This document shows positions 49,003 through 57,895 of a DNA stretch of 64,000 nucleotides, in pieces. The stretch comes from Rhodoferax sp. (GTDB taxonomy: Bacteria > Pseudomonadota > Gammaproteobacteria > Burkholderiales > Burkholderiaceae_C): NCBI GenBank assembly GCA_031291305.1, contig JARLJH010000040.1, positions 99,265-163,264 of the forward strand, given 5' to 3'. The position numbers were made by a program, and so were the translations under genes. Each line of letters starts with the position of its first letter. Positions within the stretch are counted from its first letter, which is position 1. The notes beneath the pieces are model-generated. The model made no database searches, had not been told where the DNA came from, and saw nothing but the letters and a program-made list of their open reading frames with translations.

Positions 49003-51405
49003 ATGACTGATCAACTGATTATTGACACCCTCCCACCGGTCGAGCCCGAAGGCGACGACGCGCTGAATCTCGCCAGCTATGCGCAACGCGCCTACCTGGA
49101 ATATGCCCTGAGCGTGGTCAAGGGCCGGGCTTTGCCTGACGTGTGTGACGGCCAGAAACCGGTGCAACGCCGCATTCTGTACGCCATGTCGCGCATGGGT
49201 CTGGGCTTTGGCGGGGCCAATGGCAATGTCGGCGCCAAGCCGGTCAAATGCGCGCGCGTGGTGGGTGACGTGCTGGGCCGCTACCACCCGCATGGCGACA
49301 GCGCCGCGTACGACGCGCTGGTGCGGATGGCGCAGGACTTTTCACAGCGTTACCCGCTGATCGACGGCCAAGGCAACTTTGGCAGCCGCGACGGAGATGG
49401 CGCTGCGGCCATGCGTTACACCGAGGCGAGGCTGGCCAAAATCACCAGCTTGTTGCTGGACGAAATTGACGAAGGCACGGTTGATTTTCAGCCCAATTAC
49501 GACGGCAGCACCGAAGAGCCACGCCAGTTGCCCGCACGGCTGCCATTTGCGCTGCTCAACGGCGCCAGCGGCATTGCCGTCGGTTTGGCCACTGAAATCC
49601 CGAGCCACAACCTGCGCGAAGTGGCCGATGCCTGCGTGGCACTGATCAAGTCGCCGGACTTGACCGATGACGAGTTGTTTGCGCTGCTCCCAGGCCCGGA
49701 TTACCCCGGCGGCGGGCAGATCATCAGCAGTGCGGGCGAGATTGCCGAGGCTTATCGCAGCGGTCGCGGTTCACTCAAATGCCGTGCGCGCTGGAAGATT
49801 GAAGACCTGGCACGCGGCCAGTGGCAACTGGTGGTGACCGAATTGCCGCCGGGCGTCAGCACCCAGCGCGTGCTTGAGGAAATTGAAGAACTCAGCAACC
49901 CCAAAGTCAAGGCTGGCAAAAAGGCGCTCACGCTGGAGCAAAACCAGCTCAAAGCCACGTTGCTGTCGGTGCTGGATTGCGTGCGTGACGAGTCCAGCAA
50001 AGACGCCGCCGTGCGCCTGGTGTGCGAGCCCAAGACCAGCCGCATTGGTCAGCAGGAACTGATCAACACGCTGCTCGCGCATACCAGCCTGGAAACCACC
50101 AGTCCGATCAACCTGACGATGATTGGCCTGGATGGTCGACCGACGCAGAAGTCGCTGCGCCAAATGTTCACTGAGTGGATTGCCTTCCGCCAGACGACCA
50201 TTGAGCGGCGCTCGCAGCACCGGCTCAACAAAGTGCTGGAGCGCATCCACATTCTGGAGGGCAGGGCGCTGGTGCTGCTCAATATTGACGAAGTGATCGC
50301 CATCATCCGCCACAGTGATGAGCCCAAGGCGGCGTTGATTGAGCGCTTCAAGTTGAGCGACCGGCAGGCTGAGGACATCCTGGAAATCCGCCTGCGCCAA
50401 TTGGCCCGGCTGGAAGCCATCAAGATCGAGCAGGAACTCAGCGGGCTGCGTGGCGAGCAGCAAAAGCTCGAAGAAATTCTGGGCAGTCCGGCGGCGCTGC
50501 GTCGGCTGATGATCAAGGAGATCGAAGGCGACGCCAAAACCTTTGCCGACGAGCGCCGCACGCTGATCCAGGCCGAGAAAAAAGTGGTGCTGGAAATCAA
50601 GGTGGTGGACGAACCTGTCACCGTGGTGGTCAGCCAAAAAGGCTGGGTACGTGCACAAAAAGGCTGGGCCAAGGACAAGGGCGCTGCGGGTAATGGCAAT
50701 TCTGGCAACGCGATGCCACCGGCGGAATACACCTTCAAAGCCGGTGACGCGCTGTACGGCACCTTTGAATGCCGCACGGTGGATACGCTGCTGGCTTTTG
50801 GCTCCAATGGCCGGGTGTATTCCGTGCCGGTGTCGCTGCTGCCCGGCGGGCGCGGTGATGGTCAGCCGATCACCAGTCTGATTGAGTTGGAAGCGGGCAC
50901 GCAACTGCTGTTCTACTTTGCGGGGCCGGTTGGCGCCAGCTTGCTGTTGTCCAGTTCGGGCGCTTACGGTTTTCTGGCCAATGTGGAAAACATGGTGAGC
51001 AAGTTCAAGGCCGGCAAGGCGTTTGTGACTGTCAACGAAGGCGAAACCCTGTGTGCCCCTTCGGTGGTTGCCTGTGATGCTGGCTCTGCGCCTTGGCTGG
51101 CTGCCACGCATGTGGCCTGCGCATCGACCGGCGGGCGCATTTTGACGTTTGAGATCAGTGACCTCAAGACCATGGCCAATGGCGGGCGCGGTCTGATGCT
51201 GATTGACCTGGAGGACAGGGACACGCTGGCTGGAGCCGCCGCCTACACCCGAAGCGTGCGCATCGACGGCATCGGCCGCGGTGGCAAGGTGCGTGACGAA
51301 ACGCTGGAAATTCGCAGCCTCAACAATGCCCGCGCCGCACGCGCTCGCAAGGGCAAGCTGGCAGACCTGGGCTTCAAACCGGCGTCCGTCACGCGGGTGG
51401 AATAG
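49003..51405 (+). CDS. parC: DNA topoisomerase IV subunit A
   Basis: An 800-residue subunit carrying the DNA cleavage activity. The winged-helix region reads [20 protein letters not shown], then [18 protein letters not shown] and the catalytic Tyr in [11 protein letters not shown] (about residue 135). The quinolone-resistance region keeps Ser in HGDSA, so no classical resistance change is seen. The C-terminal beta-pinwheel (from about residue 550) is shortened compared with GyrA, as in ParC. Confidence 0.95.
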   Translation: MTDQLIIDTLPPVEPEGDDALNLASYAQRAYLEYALSVVKGRALPDVCDGQKPVQRRILYAMSRMGLGFGGANGNVGAKPVKCARVVGDVLGRYHPHGDSAAYDALVRMAQDFSQRYPLIDGQGNFGSRDGDGAAAMRYTEARLAKITSLLLDEIDEGTVDFQPNYDGSTEEPRQLPARLPFALLNGASGIAVGLATEIPSHNLREVADACVALIKSPDLTDDELFALLPGPDYPGGGQIISSAGEIAEAYRSGRGSLKCRARWKIEDLARGQWQLVVTELPPGVSTQRVLEEIEELSNPKVKAGKKALTLEQNQLKATLLSVLDCVRDESSKDAAVRLVCEPKTSRIGQQELINTLLAHTSLETTSPINLTMIGLDGRPTQKSLRQMFTEWIAFRQTTIERRSQHRLNKVLERIHILEGRALVLLNIDEVIAIIRHSDEPKAALIERFKLSDRQAEDILEIRLRQLARLEAIKIEQELSGLRGEQQKLEEILGSPAALRRLMIKEIEGDAKTFADERRTLIQAEKKVVLEIKVVDEPVTVVVSQKGWVRAQKGWAKDKGAAGNGNSGNAMPPAEYTFKAGDALYGTFECRTVDTLLAFGSNGRVYSVPVSLLPGGRGDGQPITSLIELEAGTQLLFYFAGPVGASLLLSSSGAYGFLANVENMVSKFKAGKAFVTVNEGETLCAPSVVACDAGSAPWLAATHVACASTGGRILTFEISDLKTMANGGRGLMLIDLEDRDTLAGAAAYTRSVRIDGIGRGGKVRDETLEIRSLNNARAARARKGKLADLGFKPASVTRVE

Positions 51406-51488
51406 GCCGTTCAATCGGGGCGTGCGTCGGCGCACGCTGCTCAGTCAGGCCATGGTGCATTGGAGGACTACGGTCTGAATTTGGATTT

Positions 51489-51498
51489 GTGTATACAT
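51489..51498. promoter_or_regulatory. Candidate GntR/FCD operator 1
   Basis: GTGTATACAT contains the palindrome TGTATACA, the kind of short dyad used by FadR/FCD regulators (NanR, UxuR and ExuR use related GGTATA-type sites). Its centre is 63 bases, six helical turns, from that of operator 2. Confidence 0.5.
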
Positions 51499-51535
51499 TT
51501 CATCGGTGTTTACCCTTGATTTAGGTCAATATCGC

Positions 51536-51564
51536 TTGAATATTAAGTTTGTTGTATACATAAT
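51536..51564 (+). promoter_or_regulatory. Predicted vanAB promoter with overlapping operator 2
   Basis: TTGAAT (51536-51541) and CATAAT (51559-51564) are spaced by exactly 17 bases. The second TGTATACA palindrome (51553-51560, extended TTGTATACAT) overlaps the start of the -10 box, a repressor-like position. Transcription would begin near 51571 and the leader of about 255 bases would include family B copy 3. Confidence 0.5.
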
Positions 51565-51636
51565 TGGCGCATGACGACGAAACCCAAACTGTCAAGCGGC
51601 GATGAGCTGTCGTGGATGTTCTGCTTTCCTTGGTTG

Positions 51637-51758
51637 GGGTGATTGGGCAATGTGACCGGGCTTTGGGGTGAAAGGCGCGGCGGAGAAATTGGCGCTTTGG
51701 CGAAGGTTCCCGCGTGATTTCACCCCAAAACCGCACGCACATTGCCCAGTCGCCTCAG
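51637..51758 (-). repeat. Repeat family B, copy 3 (predicted van leader)
   Basis: It begins GGTGATTGGGCAATGTGACC with GGGCTTTGGGGTGAAAGGCG and ends CGTGATTTCACCCCAAAACC then CGCACGCACATTGCCCAGTC. GGGCAATGTG (51645-51654) and CACATTGCCC (51738-51747) are exact complements. Confidence 0.85.
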
Positions 51759-51827
51759 CCAAGTGCCCGCAATCCGTCGAAATGATCTAACCCAACTGAC
51801 CCCATTCCATCCTCAAGCGAGTTCACC

Positions 51828-52880
51828 ATGTTCCTGAAAAACACCTGGTACGTTGCCGGTACCCCCCAAGACATCGACGGCAAACCCCTGGGCCGCACCA
51901 TCTGCAATGAGCGCATTGCGTTCTTTCGCGGTGAAGGCGGCCAGGTGTCGGCGGTAGAAGACTTTTGCCCGCACCGCGGTGCGCCACTGTCGCTGGGTTT
52001 TGTACGCGACGGCAAACTGGTATGTGGTTACCACGGGCTTGAAATGGGTTGCGAAGGCAAGACAATTTCTATGCCAGGCCAGAGAGTGCGTGGGTTTCCT
52101 GCTATCAAAACCTATGCAGCAGTGGAGCGCTATGGCTTTATCTGGGTGTGGCCGGGCGAGCAGTCTTTGGCCGACCCGGCGCTGATTCCGGAGTTTGAAT
52201 GGTTCGATAACCCGGCTTGGGCGTACGGTGGCGGGCTTTACCACATCAACTGCGACTACCGTCTGATGATCGACAACCTGATGGACCTGACGCACGAAAC
52301 CTATGTGCATTCCACCAGCATTGGCCAAAAAGAGATTGACGAGACGCCATGCACCACCAAGGTGGAAGGCGATAGCGTGATCACCAGCCGACAGATGAGC
52401 GGCATCCAACCGCCACCGTTCTGGCAGATGGCTTTGCGCGCCAATGACTTGCCCGACGATGGCCCGGTGGACCGCTGGCAGATTTGCCGCTTCACGCCGC
52501 CGAGTCATGTGCTGATCGAAGTGGGTGTGGCGCTGGCGGGCAAGGGTGGGTACAACGCCGCGCCGCAGGACAAGGCCTACAGCGTGGTGGTGGACTTCAT
52601 CACGCCCGAGACCGAGACCTCGATTCACTACTTCTGGGGCATGGTGCGCCAGTTCAAGCCGCAGGACGCCGCGCTGACGGCCAGCATCCGCGAAGGGCAA
52701 GGCGCGATCTTTGCGGAGGACCGCGAAATGCTGGAACGTCAGCAGAAAAACATTCTGGCCCAGCCGGATCGCCAGTTGCTGATGCTCAACATTGACGCCG
52801 GTGGCGTCCAGTCACGCCGTGTGATCGACCGGTTGATGGCACTTGAGCGTGCCAAGCCCAATACAGCCGTTGCCGCGTAA
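51828..52880 (+). CDS. vanA: Vanillate O-demethylase oxygenase subunit VanA
   Basis: A 350-residue Rieske non-heme iron oxygenase that demethylates vanillate to protocatechuate and formaldehyde. The Rieske cluster ligands are in CPHRGAPLSLG and CGYHGLEMGC. The mononuclear iron site is in NLMDLTHETYVHSTS (D/E-x3-D-x2-H-x4-H). The start FLKNTWYVAGTPQDIDGKPL is typical of VanA and related aryl methyl-ether demethylases. Its reductase VanB follows by 19 bases. Confidence 0.88.
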   Translation: MFLKNTWYVAGTPQDIDGKPLGRTICNERIAFFRGEGGQVSAVEDFCPHRGAPLSLGFVRDGKLVCGYHGLEMGCEGKTISMPGQRVRGFPAIKTYAAVERYGFIWVWPGEQSLADPALIPEFEWFDNPAWAYGGGLYHINCDYRLMIDNLMDLTHETYVHSTSIGQKEIDETPCTTKVEGDSVITSRQMSGIQPPPFWQMALRANDLPDDGPVDRWQICRFTPPSHVLIEVGVALAGKGGYNAAPQDKAYSVVVDFITPETETSIHYFWGMVRQFKPQDAALTASIREGQGAIFAEDREMLERQQKNILAQPDRQLLMLNIDAGGVQSRRVIDRLMALERAKPNTAVAA

Positions 52881-52899
52881 CTATCAACACCATAGCAAC

Positions 52900-53865
52900 A
52901 TGACAAGCTCAACCTTGAACGTGCGTGTGGCGCGCAAATGGCAGGAGGCACCCGACATCTGTGCCATCGAACTGGTGGCAGAACCCGGGCAGGTGTTGCC
53001 TGCGTTTTCAGCCGGTTCACACATTGATGTGCATTTGCCCGGTGGCCTGACCCGGCCGTATTCGCTGTGCAACGACCCGTCTGAGAATCACCGTTACCAG
53101 ATCGCTGTGTTGCGGGACCCGACCTCACGCGGCGGCTCGGTGGCGGTGCACGAGCAGGTTCTGCAAGGGCAGCTGCTGCAGATCAGCACCCCCAAAAATC
53201 ACTTCGCGCTGGCACATGACGCCCGCAAGCATCTGTTGCTGGCAGGCGGCATTGGCATCACGCCGGTGCTGTGCATGGCCGAGCGTTTGGCCAATACCGG
53301 CGCGGATTTCGATCTGCATTACTGCACCCGCTCACGGGCGCGCACGGCGTTTGTGCAGCGCATCGGGAGTTCGGCGTTTGCGAGTCGGGTGCATTGGCAT
53401 TTTGACGACGAGGCGCCCGCGCAAAAGCTCGATATCGACCAGACCTTGGCGCAGCCCGAATCGGGTTTGCATCTGTATGTCTGCGGCCCCAAAGGCTTTA
53501 TGGATGCGGTGCTGCGCAGTGCCCGCGCCCAGGGTTGGCCAGAGGCGCAACTGCATTACGAGTTTTTTGCAGCCGAGGTGGCCTCTTCTGCCGATGCCAA
53601 CAGTTTTGAAGTGCAACTTGCCAGCACCGGCAAGGTGGTTGTGGTGCCGCCAGGCATCAGTGTGCTCAAAGCGCTGGCCGCCGAAGGTGTGGATGTGCCG
53701 TTTGCTTGCGAGCAGGGCGTGTGTGGCACCTGCCTGACGCGTGTGCTGCAAGGCGTGCCGGATCACAAAGATGCCTACCTGACGCCCGAGGAACAGGCCG
53801 CCAACGACCAGTTCATGCCCTGCTGCTCGCGCGCCAAGACGCCGCGGCTGGTGCTGGATCTTTGA
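52900..53865 (+). CDS. vanB: Vanillate O-demethylase reductase subunit VanB
   Basis: A 321-residue class IA oxygenase reductase. It has an FMN-binding domain with RPYSLCNDPSENHRYQIAVL, an NAD-binding domain with LLLAGGIGITPVLCMAERLA, and a C-terminal plant-type [2Fe-2S] ferredoxin with C-x4-C-x2-C in FACEQGVCGTCLTRVL and a last Cys in FMPCCSRA. ATG 52900 is the family start. It passes electrons from NADH to VanA. Confidence 0.9.
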   Translation: MTSSTLNVRVARKWQEAPDICAIELVAEPGQVLPAFSAGSHIDVHLPGGLTRPYSLCNDPSENHRYQIAVLRDPTSRGGSVAVHEQVLQGQLLQISTPKNHFALAHDARKHLLLAGGIGITPVLCMAERLANTGADFDLHYCTRSRARTAFVQRIGSSAFASRVHWHFDDEAPAQKLDIDQTLAQPESGLHLYVCGPKGFMDAVLRSARAQGWPEAQLHYEFFAAEVASSADANSFEVQLASTGKVVVVPPGISVLKALAAEGVDVPFACEQGVCGTCLTRVLQGVPDHKDAYLTPEEQAANDQFMPCCSRAKTPRLVLDL

Positions 53866-53911
53866 TCCTGTGGCTTAATCCCTTCACCCGTGTTGATTGA
53901 AAGCCAAGCTC

Positions 53912-54622
53912 ATGAAACCCACCCTTGTCCTGTTGCCCGGTTTGATGTGTGATGCCGCCGTGTGGGCGCCGCAGATTGAGTCTTTGTCGGATCTGGTGGA
54001 TTGCGCCGTGGTGGATTACGGTTTGCGCGATTCGATCACCGCCATGGCGCGGTTGGTGCTGGACAGCACGGCGTTAGCGCGCTTTGCGCTGGCCGGGCAT
54101 TCGATGGGCGGTCGCGTGGCGCTGGAAGTGATGCGCCTGGCGCCCGAACGCGTCGAGCGACTGGCCCTGCTTGATACAGGCACCCACCCGCTGGCGCAGG
54201 GCGAAGCGGGTGCCAAGGAGCGGGCAGGGCGCATGGCGCTGGTTGAACTCGCTAGAGACAAGGGCATGCGTGTCATGGGACAACAGTGGTTGCCGGGCAT
54301 GGTGCATCCGGATGTCATCGGCAGCGCGCTGTTTGAGTCGGTGCTGGAGATGCTGGAATGCAGCAGCCCGGAGCAGTTTTCAGCGCAAATCAACGCCTTG
54401 CTGACGCGCCCAGACGCCGCGCCCGGCCTGAGCGCCATCACCTGCCCGACACTGGTGCTGACCGGTGAACACGACGTGTGGAGCCCACCGGCTCAGCATG
54501 CCGCCATGGCTCAAGTCATCGCCAGCGCGCAACTGTGCATCGTGCCGCACAGCGGCCACATGTCCACGCTGGAGCAGCCCGAGGCGGTGTCCAGTGCCAT
54601 GCGGCAGTGGATGCTACGCTAA
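53912..54622 (+). CDS. Alpha/beta hydrolase
   Basis: A 236-residue alpha/beta hydrolase. The oxyanion region is VLLPGLMCDAAVWAPQ, the nucleophile elbow GHSMGGRVA with Ser, the acid in VLTGEHDVWSP and the His in PHSGHMSTLEQPEAV. The fold group includes esterases and 3-oxoadipate enol-lactonase-like enzymes. It follows vanB by 46 bases on the same strand, so a role in aromatic ester or lactone hydrolysis is plausible but not shown. TTG 53897 is a less likely start. Confidence 0.8.
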   Translation: MKPTLVLLPGLMCDAAVWAPQIESLSDLVDCAVVDYGLRDSITAMARLVLDSTALARFALAGHSMGGRVALEVMRLAPERVERLALLDTGTHPLAQGEAGAKERAGRMALVELARDKGMRVMGQQWLPGMVHPDVIGSALFESVLEMLECSSPEQFSAQINALLTRPDAAPGLSAITCPTLVLTGEHDVWSPPAQHAAMAQVIASAQLCIVPHSGHMSTLEQPEAVSSAMRQWMLR

Positions 54623-54623
54623 A

Positions 54624-54680
54624 GGTAGCTACATGCCCCTTAGATCAAGGGGCTGTCAGCCAATATTCTTATAAAAATTT
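54624..54680 (+). repeat. Repeat family A, copy 11
   Basis: GGTAGCTACATGCCCCTTAG, then ATCAAGGGGCTGTCAGCCAA and an AT-rich tail. It starts 2 bases after the hydrolase stop, in gene orientation. Confidence 0.8.
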
Positions 54681-54686
54681 GGGCGC

Positions 54687-55271
54687 TTAGCTTTCGCCCA
54701 GCCCAATCGGTGCCGGGGCGTGGTTGACGATGCGGGTGAAAAGCCTGTCGTAGATCGGGTCACGCGGGTATTTGCCGGTGAGTGGGTCGCAGTTGGCTGC
54801 AAACGCTGCATCGATTTCCAGCCAGTCGGCATCGCCGAGGACTTTCAACGCGGCGGGGATGACCACCGTTTCCTCCAGGCGCATGTGCTCCAGATAAAAG
54901 CCTAGGTAGCGTTTGATAGCGGTATCGAAAGCTTCGCGCCGGGTGTCGCCCAGCAGTTCCCAGGCCAGTAGCAGGTGCTGCAATTCGCGCACCGCGGCTT
55001 CACCCTTGATGTGGTCATTGTCAAGCCGCTCAATTACCTCGCGGGTTTCTGGCGCCAGCCGCGCTACCGGAGGAAACAGCAATTCTGTCTCTTTGGGGTG
55101 GTGCAAGCGCTCGGGAAACTCGTCGATGTAGAACAGCATGGCGCGCATCACATCAAAGTAGTCTTGTGGCTTCTTACCCGGACCACGTTCCACCATCATG
55201 CCGATGGAGCGCAGCATGGACGCCAGCGTGGTGTGCTCGTCGTGAATGATTTGAATGCTTGCTTTAACCAC
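54687..55271 (-). CDS. Hemerythrin-like HHE domain protein
   Basis: A 194-residue all-helical protein with the spacing of a di-iron hemerythrin domain: HDEHTTLASML near the N-terminus, RLHHPKETELLFP (about residue 57), LDNDHIKGEAAVRE, and GFYLEHMRLEETVV. Such proteins bind oxygen or nitric oxide or protect iron-sulfur enzymes; no partner is fixed. It lies between the van genes and the liv operon and could protect the Rieske/ferredoxin system, which is only a guess. Confidence 0.78.
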   Translation of the reverse strand: MVKASIQIIHDEHTTLASMLRSIGMMVERGPGKKPQDYFDVMRAMLFYIDEFPERLHHPKETELLFPPVARLAPETREVIERLDNDHIKGEAAVRELQHLLLAWELLGDTRREAFDTAIKRYLGFYLEHMRLEETVVIPAALKVLGDADWLEIDAAFAANCDPLTGKYPRDPIYDRLFTRIVNHAPAPIGLGES

Positions 55272-55286
55272 GAGGGTACCTCTTAG

Positions 55287-55342
55287 ATTATTTATATAAA
55301 AACAGGCTTTTGCCCCTGTATATTAATGCTTTATTGCTATGT
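55287..55342 (-). repeat. Repeat family A, copy 12
   Basis: On the minus strand CATAGCAATAAAGCATTAAT is followed by ATACAGGGGCAAAAGCCTGT and an AT-rich tail. It lies 21 bases after the livF stop, in gene orientation; its two halves are more degraded than in other copies. Confidence 0.6.
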
Positions 55343-55363
55343 AATAAGCAGCAAAATGGATGG

Positions 55364-56101
55364 CTATCGCGCCACGCCTAGGAGTTTATCCAGCAACTCT
55401 GGTTGCTCCTGCAGGCTGCGTGCCGTGCCCGAATACACCACCGTGCCACGGTCAAGCACGGCTGCCGTGTCGGAGATGGCCAAAATCGCCTGCGGATGTT
55501 GTTCGACGATGATGGCTGACAGCCCTTCCTCACGTGTGATGCGCCGGATGGCGCGCAACAACTCCTGCACGATGATTGGCGCCAGCCCTTCGCAGGGTTC
55601 GTCCAGCAGCAGCAGGGTTGGGTTCAGCACCAGTGCGCGGCCCAGCGCCAGCATTTGCTGCTCGCCACCCGACAGTTGCGTGCCCAGATTGCTGCGGCGC
55701 TCGGCCAACCGCGGAAAAAGTTCATAGACGCGCTCTGGTGTCCAGGGGCTGGAGCTGCGCCCCTTGCGGGCGGGCCGTGCCACGGCGGTCAGGTTTTCAT
55801 GCACCGACAGCGACTTGAAGATGTTGCGCTCTTGCGGGACCCAGCCGATGCCCGCAGACGCGCGCACATGTGATGGTAGCTTGTGCAGGGTGACCGCTGC
55901 CGCGCCGACACCGAGTGCGATGCTGCCGCCATGCTGACGCGTGGCCCCCGCCAGGGTGTTGATCAGCGTCGTTTTGCCGGTGCCGTTGCGCCCCAGCAGG
56001 GCCAGCGTCTGGCCTTCATCAATAGACACCGACACATCATGCAAGACCACAGCTTCGCCGTAGCCCGCGCTCAAATCCCGTACTTGCAATAGCTCAGCCA
56101 T
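55364..56101 (-). CDS. livF: Branched-chain/aromatic acid ABC transporter ATPase LivF
   Basis: A 245-residue ATPase. Walker A LLGRNGTGKTTLINTL, signature LSGGEQQMLALGRAL, Walker B LLLLDEPCEGLAP. The LSGGEQQMLA form and length are those of LivF. ATG 56101 is preferred (GGAG 9 bases upstream) over 56110. It overlaps the 3' end of livG by 8 bases. Confidence 0.92.
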   Translation of the reverse strand: MAELLQVRDLSAGYGEAVVLHDVSVSIDEGQTLALLGRNGTGKTTLINTLAGATRQHGGSIALGVGAAAVTLHKLPSHVRASAGIGWVPQERNIFKSLSVHENLTAVARPARKGRSSSPWTPERVYELFPRLAERRSNLGTQLSGGEQQMLALGRALVLNPTLLLLDEPCEGLAPIIVQELLRAIRRITREEGLSAIIVEQHPQAILAISDTAAVLDRGTVVYSGTARSLQEQPELLDKLLGVAR

Positions 56102-56918
56102 GGTGATCATCTCCAGCGGCAGTTCCCACAGCGTCGTTCAATTCGTCGCCATGCCCCAAATACACCGCCTTCACCCTCGGGTCGTTGGCAATAGCGTCTG
56201 GGTCACCTTCGGTCAGCACGGTGCCGTTGACCAATACCGTCATGCGGTTGGCAAAGCTGAATACCAGGTCCATGTCATGCTCAATCAGCAAGACTGACAC
56301 GTCAGCGGGCAGGGCGGCCACGGTTTGCAGCAGCTCTTCGCGCTCACCGGCGGGCACGCCAGCCACGGGTTCGTCGAGCAGCAGCACACGTGGCTCGCAG
56401 GCCAGCGCGATGGCAATCTCCAGCAAGCGGCGCTTGCCGTAGGCCATGACCCGCGTCTCCTGGTTCATGACGGCGCTCAGGTGAAACTGTTCGAGCAATT
56501 GTTCGCAACGCTCGATGACGTGTTTTTTCGAACCCAGCGGCTGCCACCATTTGCTGCCCAGCCCCTGGTGCTGCGACACCGTCATGGCCAGCGCCTCCAG
56601 CGGCGTCATCGTGTCAAACAGCTGGTTGATCTGGAAGGTACGAACCATGCCGCGACGCACCCGCTGATACGGTGCCAGCTGGGTGATGTCGCGCCCTTCC
56701 AGGATGATGGCGCCCGAGGTAGGCTGCAACACGCCCGTCAGCAAGTTGATCAGGGTCGTCTTGCCCGCGCCATTGGGGCCGATCAGGGCGTGGCGCGCGC
56801 CTTTTTGCAGGTTGAGCGTGACGTTGTTGGTGGCCGTGATGCCACCGAATTTCATCACCAGGCCCTGCGCGGACAACACCGTCTCAGCCCCCGCGTTCAT
56901 GGATGTTTGAACACTCAT
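56094..56918 (-). CDS. livG: ABC transporter ATPase LivG
   Basis: A 274-residue ATPase with Walker A LIGPNGAGKTTLINLLTG and Walker B VLLLDEPVAGVPAGE. The ABC signature is degenerate: AYGKRRLLEIAIALACEP, where LivG proteins usually read YG-Q-R-RLEIARAL. AGRDI-like ITQLAPYQRVRRGMVRTFQI is the LivG Q-loop area. ATG 56918 has the ribosome binding site AGGGAG. It overlaps the livM end by 4 bases. Confidence 0.92.
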   Translation of the reverse strand: MSVQTSMNAGAETVLSAQGLVMKFGGITATNNVTLNLQKGARHALIGPNGAGKTTLINLLTGVLQPTSGAIILEGRDITQLAPYQRVRRGMVRTFQINQLFDTMTPLEALAMTVSQHQGLGSKWWQPLGSKKHVIERCEQLLEQFHLSAVMNQETRVMAYGKRRLLEIAIALACEPRVLLLDEPVAGVPAGEREELLQTVAALPADVSVLLIEHDMDLVFSFANRMTVLVNGTVLTEGDPDAIANDPRVKAVYLGHGDELNDAVGTAAGDDHHG

Positions 56919-57895
56919 GAGTGGCTCCCTGTGCTGCGCGGTTTGAGCCAGGTCCAGGGGCGAATCAGGCGTTCGCGCCCAACCAGCACCAGCACCACCA
57001 GGAACATGCCGATCCAGAAGGTCCAATACTGCGGCGTGATGCTTGAGATGGCGTCCTGCATCAGCTTGAACACAATAGCGCCCGCCACGCCGCCATACAG
57101 CCAGCCGACGCCGCCCACCACCAGCACCAGCATCACATCGGCAGAGCGGTGAAACTCGAACAAGTCCAACGAGGCAAAGCCGCTGGTCTGCGCCAACAAG
57201 GCACCAGCAGCGCCCGCCAATGCTGCCGCCACCGTGTACACCACGGCCAGGCGGCTGTTGACTGATATGCCGATGGCCATGGCCCGCAGCCGGTTGTCAC
57301 GAATCGCCTTCAGGGTGGCACCAAACGGTGAGTTGACAAAACGTCGGGCCAACACAAACAACACCAGCAGCACAGATAGTGAATACAGGGCCGATGTGCG
57401 ACCGAACATGTCAAAGTCATACTTGCCCAGCAGCGGCCCCATGACAACGCCCTCCAAGCCATCGGCACCGCCGGTCAGCCACGACATCTTGTTGGCTAGC
57501 TCGCCCAGAATCAGGCACACGCCCAGGGTGACCATCAGCCGGGTCAGGTCGGTACCCCGCAAGATGGTGGCACTGCACAATGCTCCCAATACAGTAGCTG
57601 TTGCCATACCAAACACGAGGCCTACAAGGGGGTCTGGCATAACCAACTTGGCAAACAGAGCGGCCGAATAAGCGCCCATGCCAAAAAACGCGGCGTGGCC
57701 CAATGACACGATGCCGGTGTAACCCAGAATCAGGTCCAGTGACAGAGCGAACAGCGCCACGATGGCGATCTCGTTGATGATCAGCGCGTGGCTGGGCAAT
57801 ATCACCGGCAGCGCAAGGGCCAGAATCCACAGCGGGTATTCCCAGGTTTTCCAGCGGCCGGTTTTTTGCAGGAGGTCTTGCGAGTTCGACATCAT
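56915..57895 (-). CDS. livM: ABC transporter permease LivM
   Basis: A 326-residue permease with some eight to ten hydrophobic helices. The family core GYTGIVSLGHAAFFGMGAYS and the cytoplasmic coupling stretch FGATLKAIRDNRLRAMAIGI are clear. Its start overlaps the livH stop (ATGA). With LivH it forms the membrane channel of the uptake system. Confidence 0.92.
   Translation of the reverse strand: MMSNSQDLLQKTGRWKTWEYPLWILALALPVILPSHALIINEIAIVALFALSLDLILGYTGIVSLGHAAFFGMGAYSAALFAKLVMPDPLVGLVFGMATATVLGALCSATILRGTDLTRLMVTLGVCLILGELANKMSWLTGGADGLEGVVMGPLLGKYDFDMFGRTSALYSLSVLLVLFVLARRFVNSPFGATLKAIRDNRLRAMAIGISVNSRLAVVYTVAAALAGAAGALLAQTSGFASLDLFEFHRSADVMLVLVVGGVGWLYGGVAGAIVFKLMQDAISSITPQYWTFWIGMFLVVLVLVGRERLIRPWTWLKPRSTGSHS

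Larger units (their letters stand above)
51406..51827. other. Gap between parC and vanA holding a van control region
   Basis: The 422 bases contain two TGTATACA palindromes, a promoter-like pair, family B copy 3 and about 70 unremarkable bases before vanA. No coding potential of a known family is seen. Confidence 0.6.

Noticed and set aside
49771-51435. Open frame of 554 codons antisense to parC
   Set aside because: Shadow of parC codon bias; composition is rich in Arg, Gln and His and no motif is visible.
51414-51442. Hairpin GCGTGC/GCACGC just after parC as a terminator
   Set aside because: Short stem, no T-run after it.
57585-57640. Possible extra family A copy inside livM (AGTAGCTGTTGCC...)
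   Set aside because: Only the TAGCTG start matches; the encoded residues fit the normal LivM protein.
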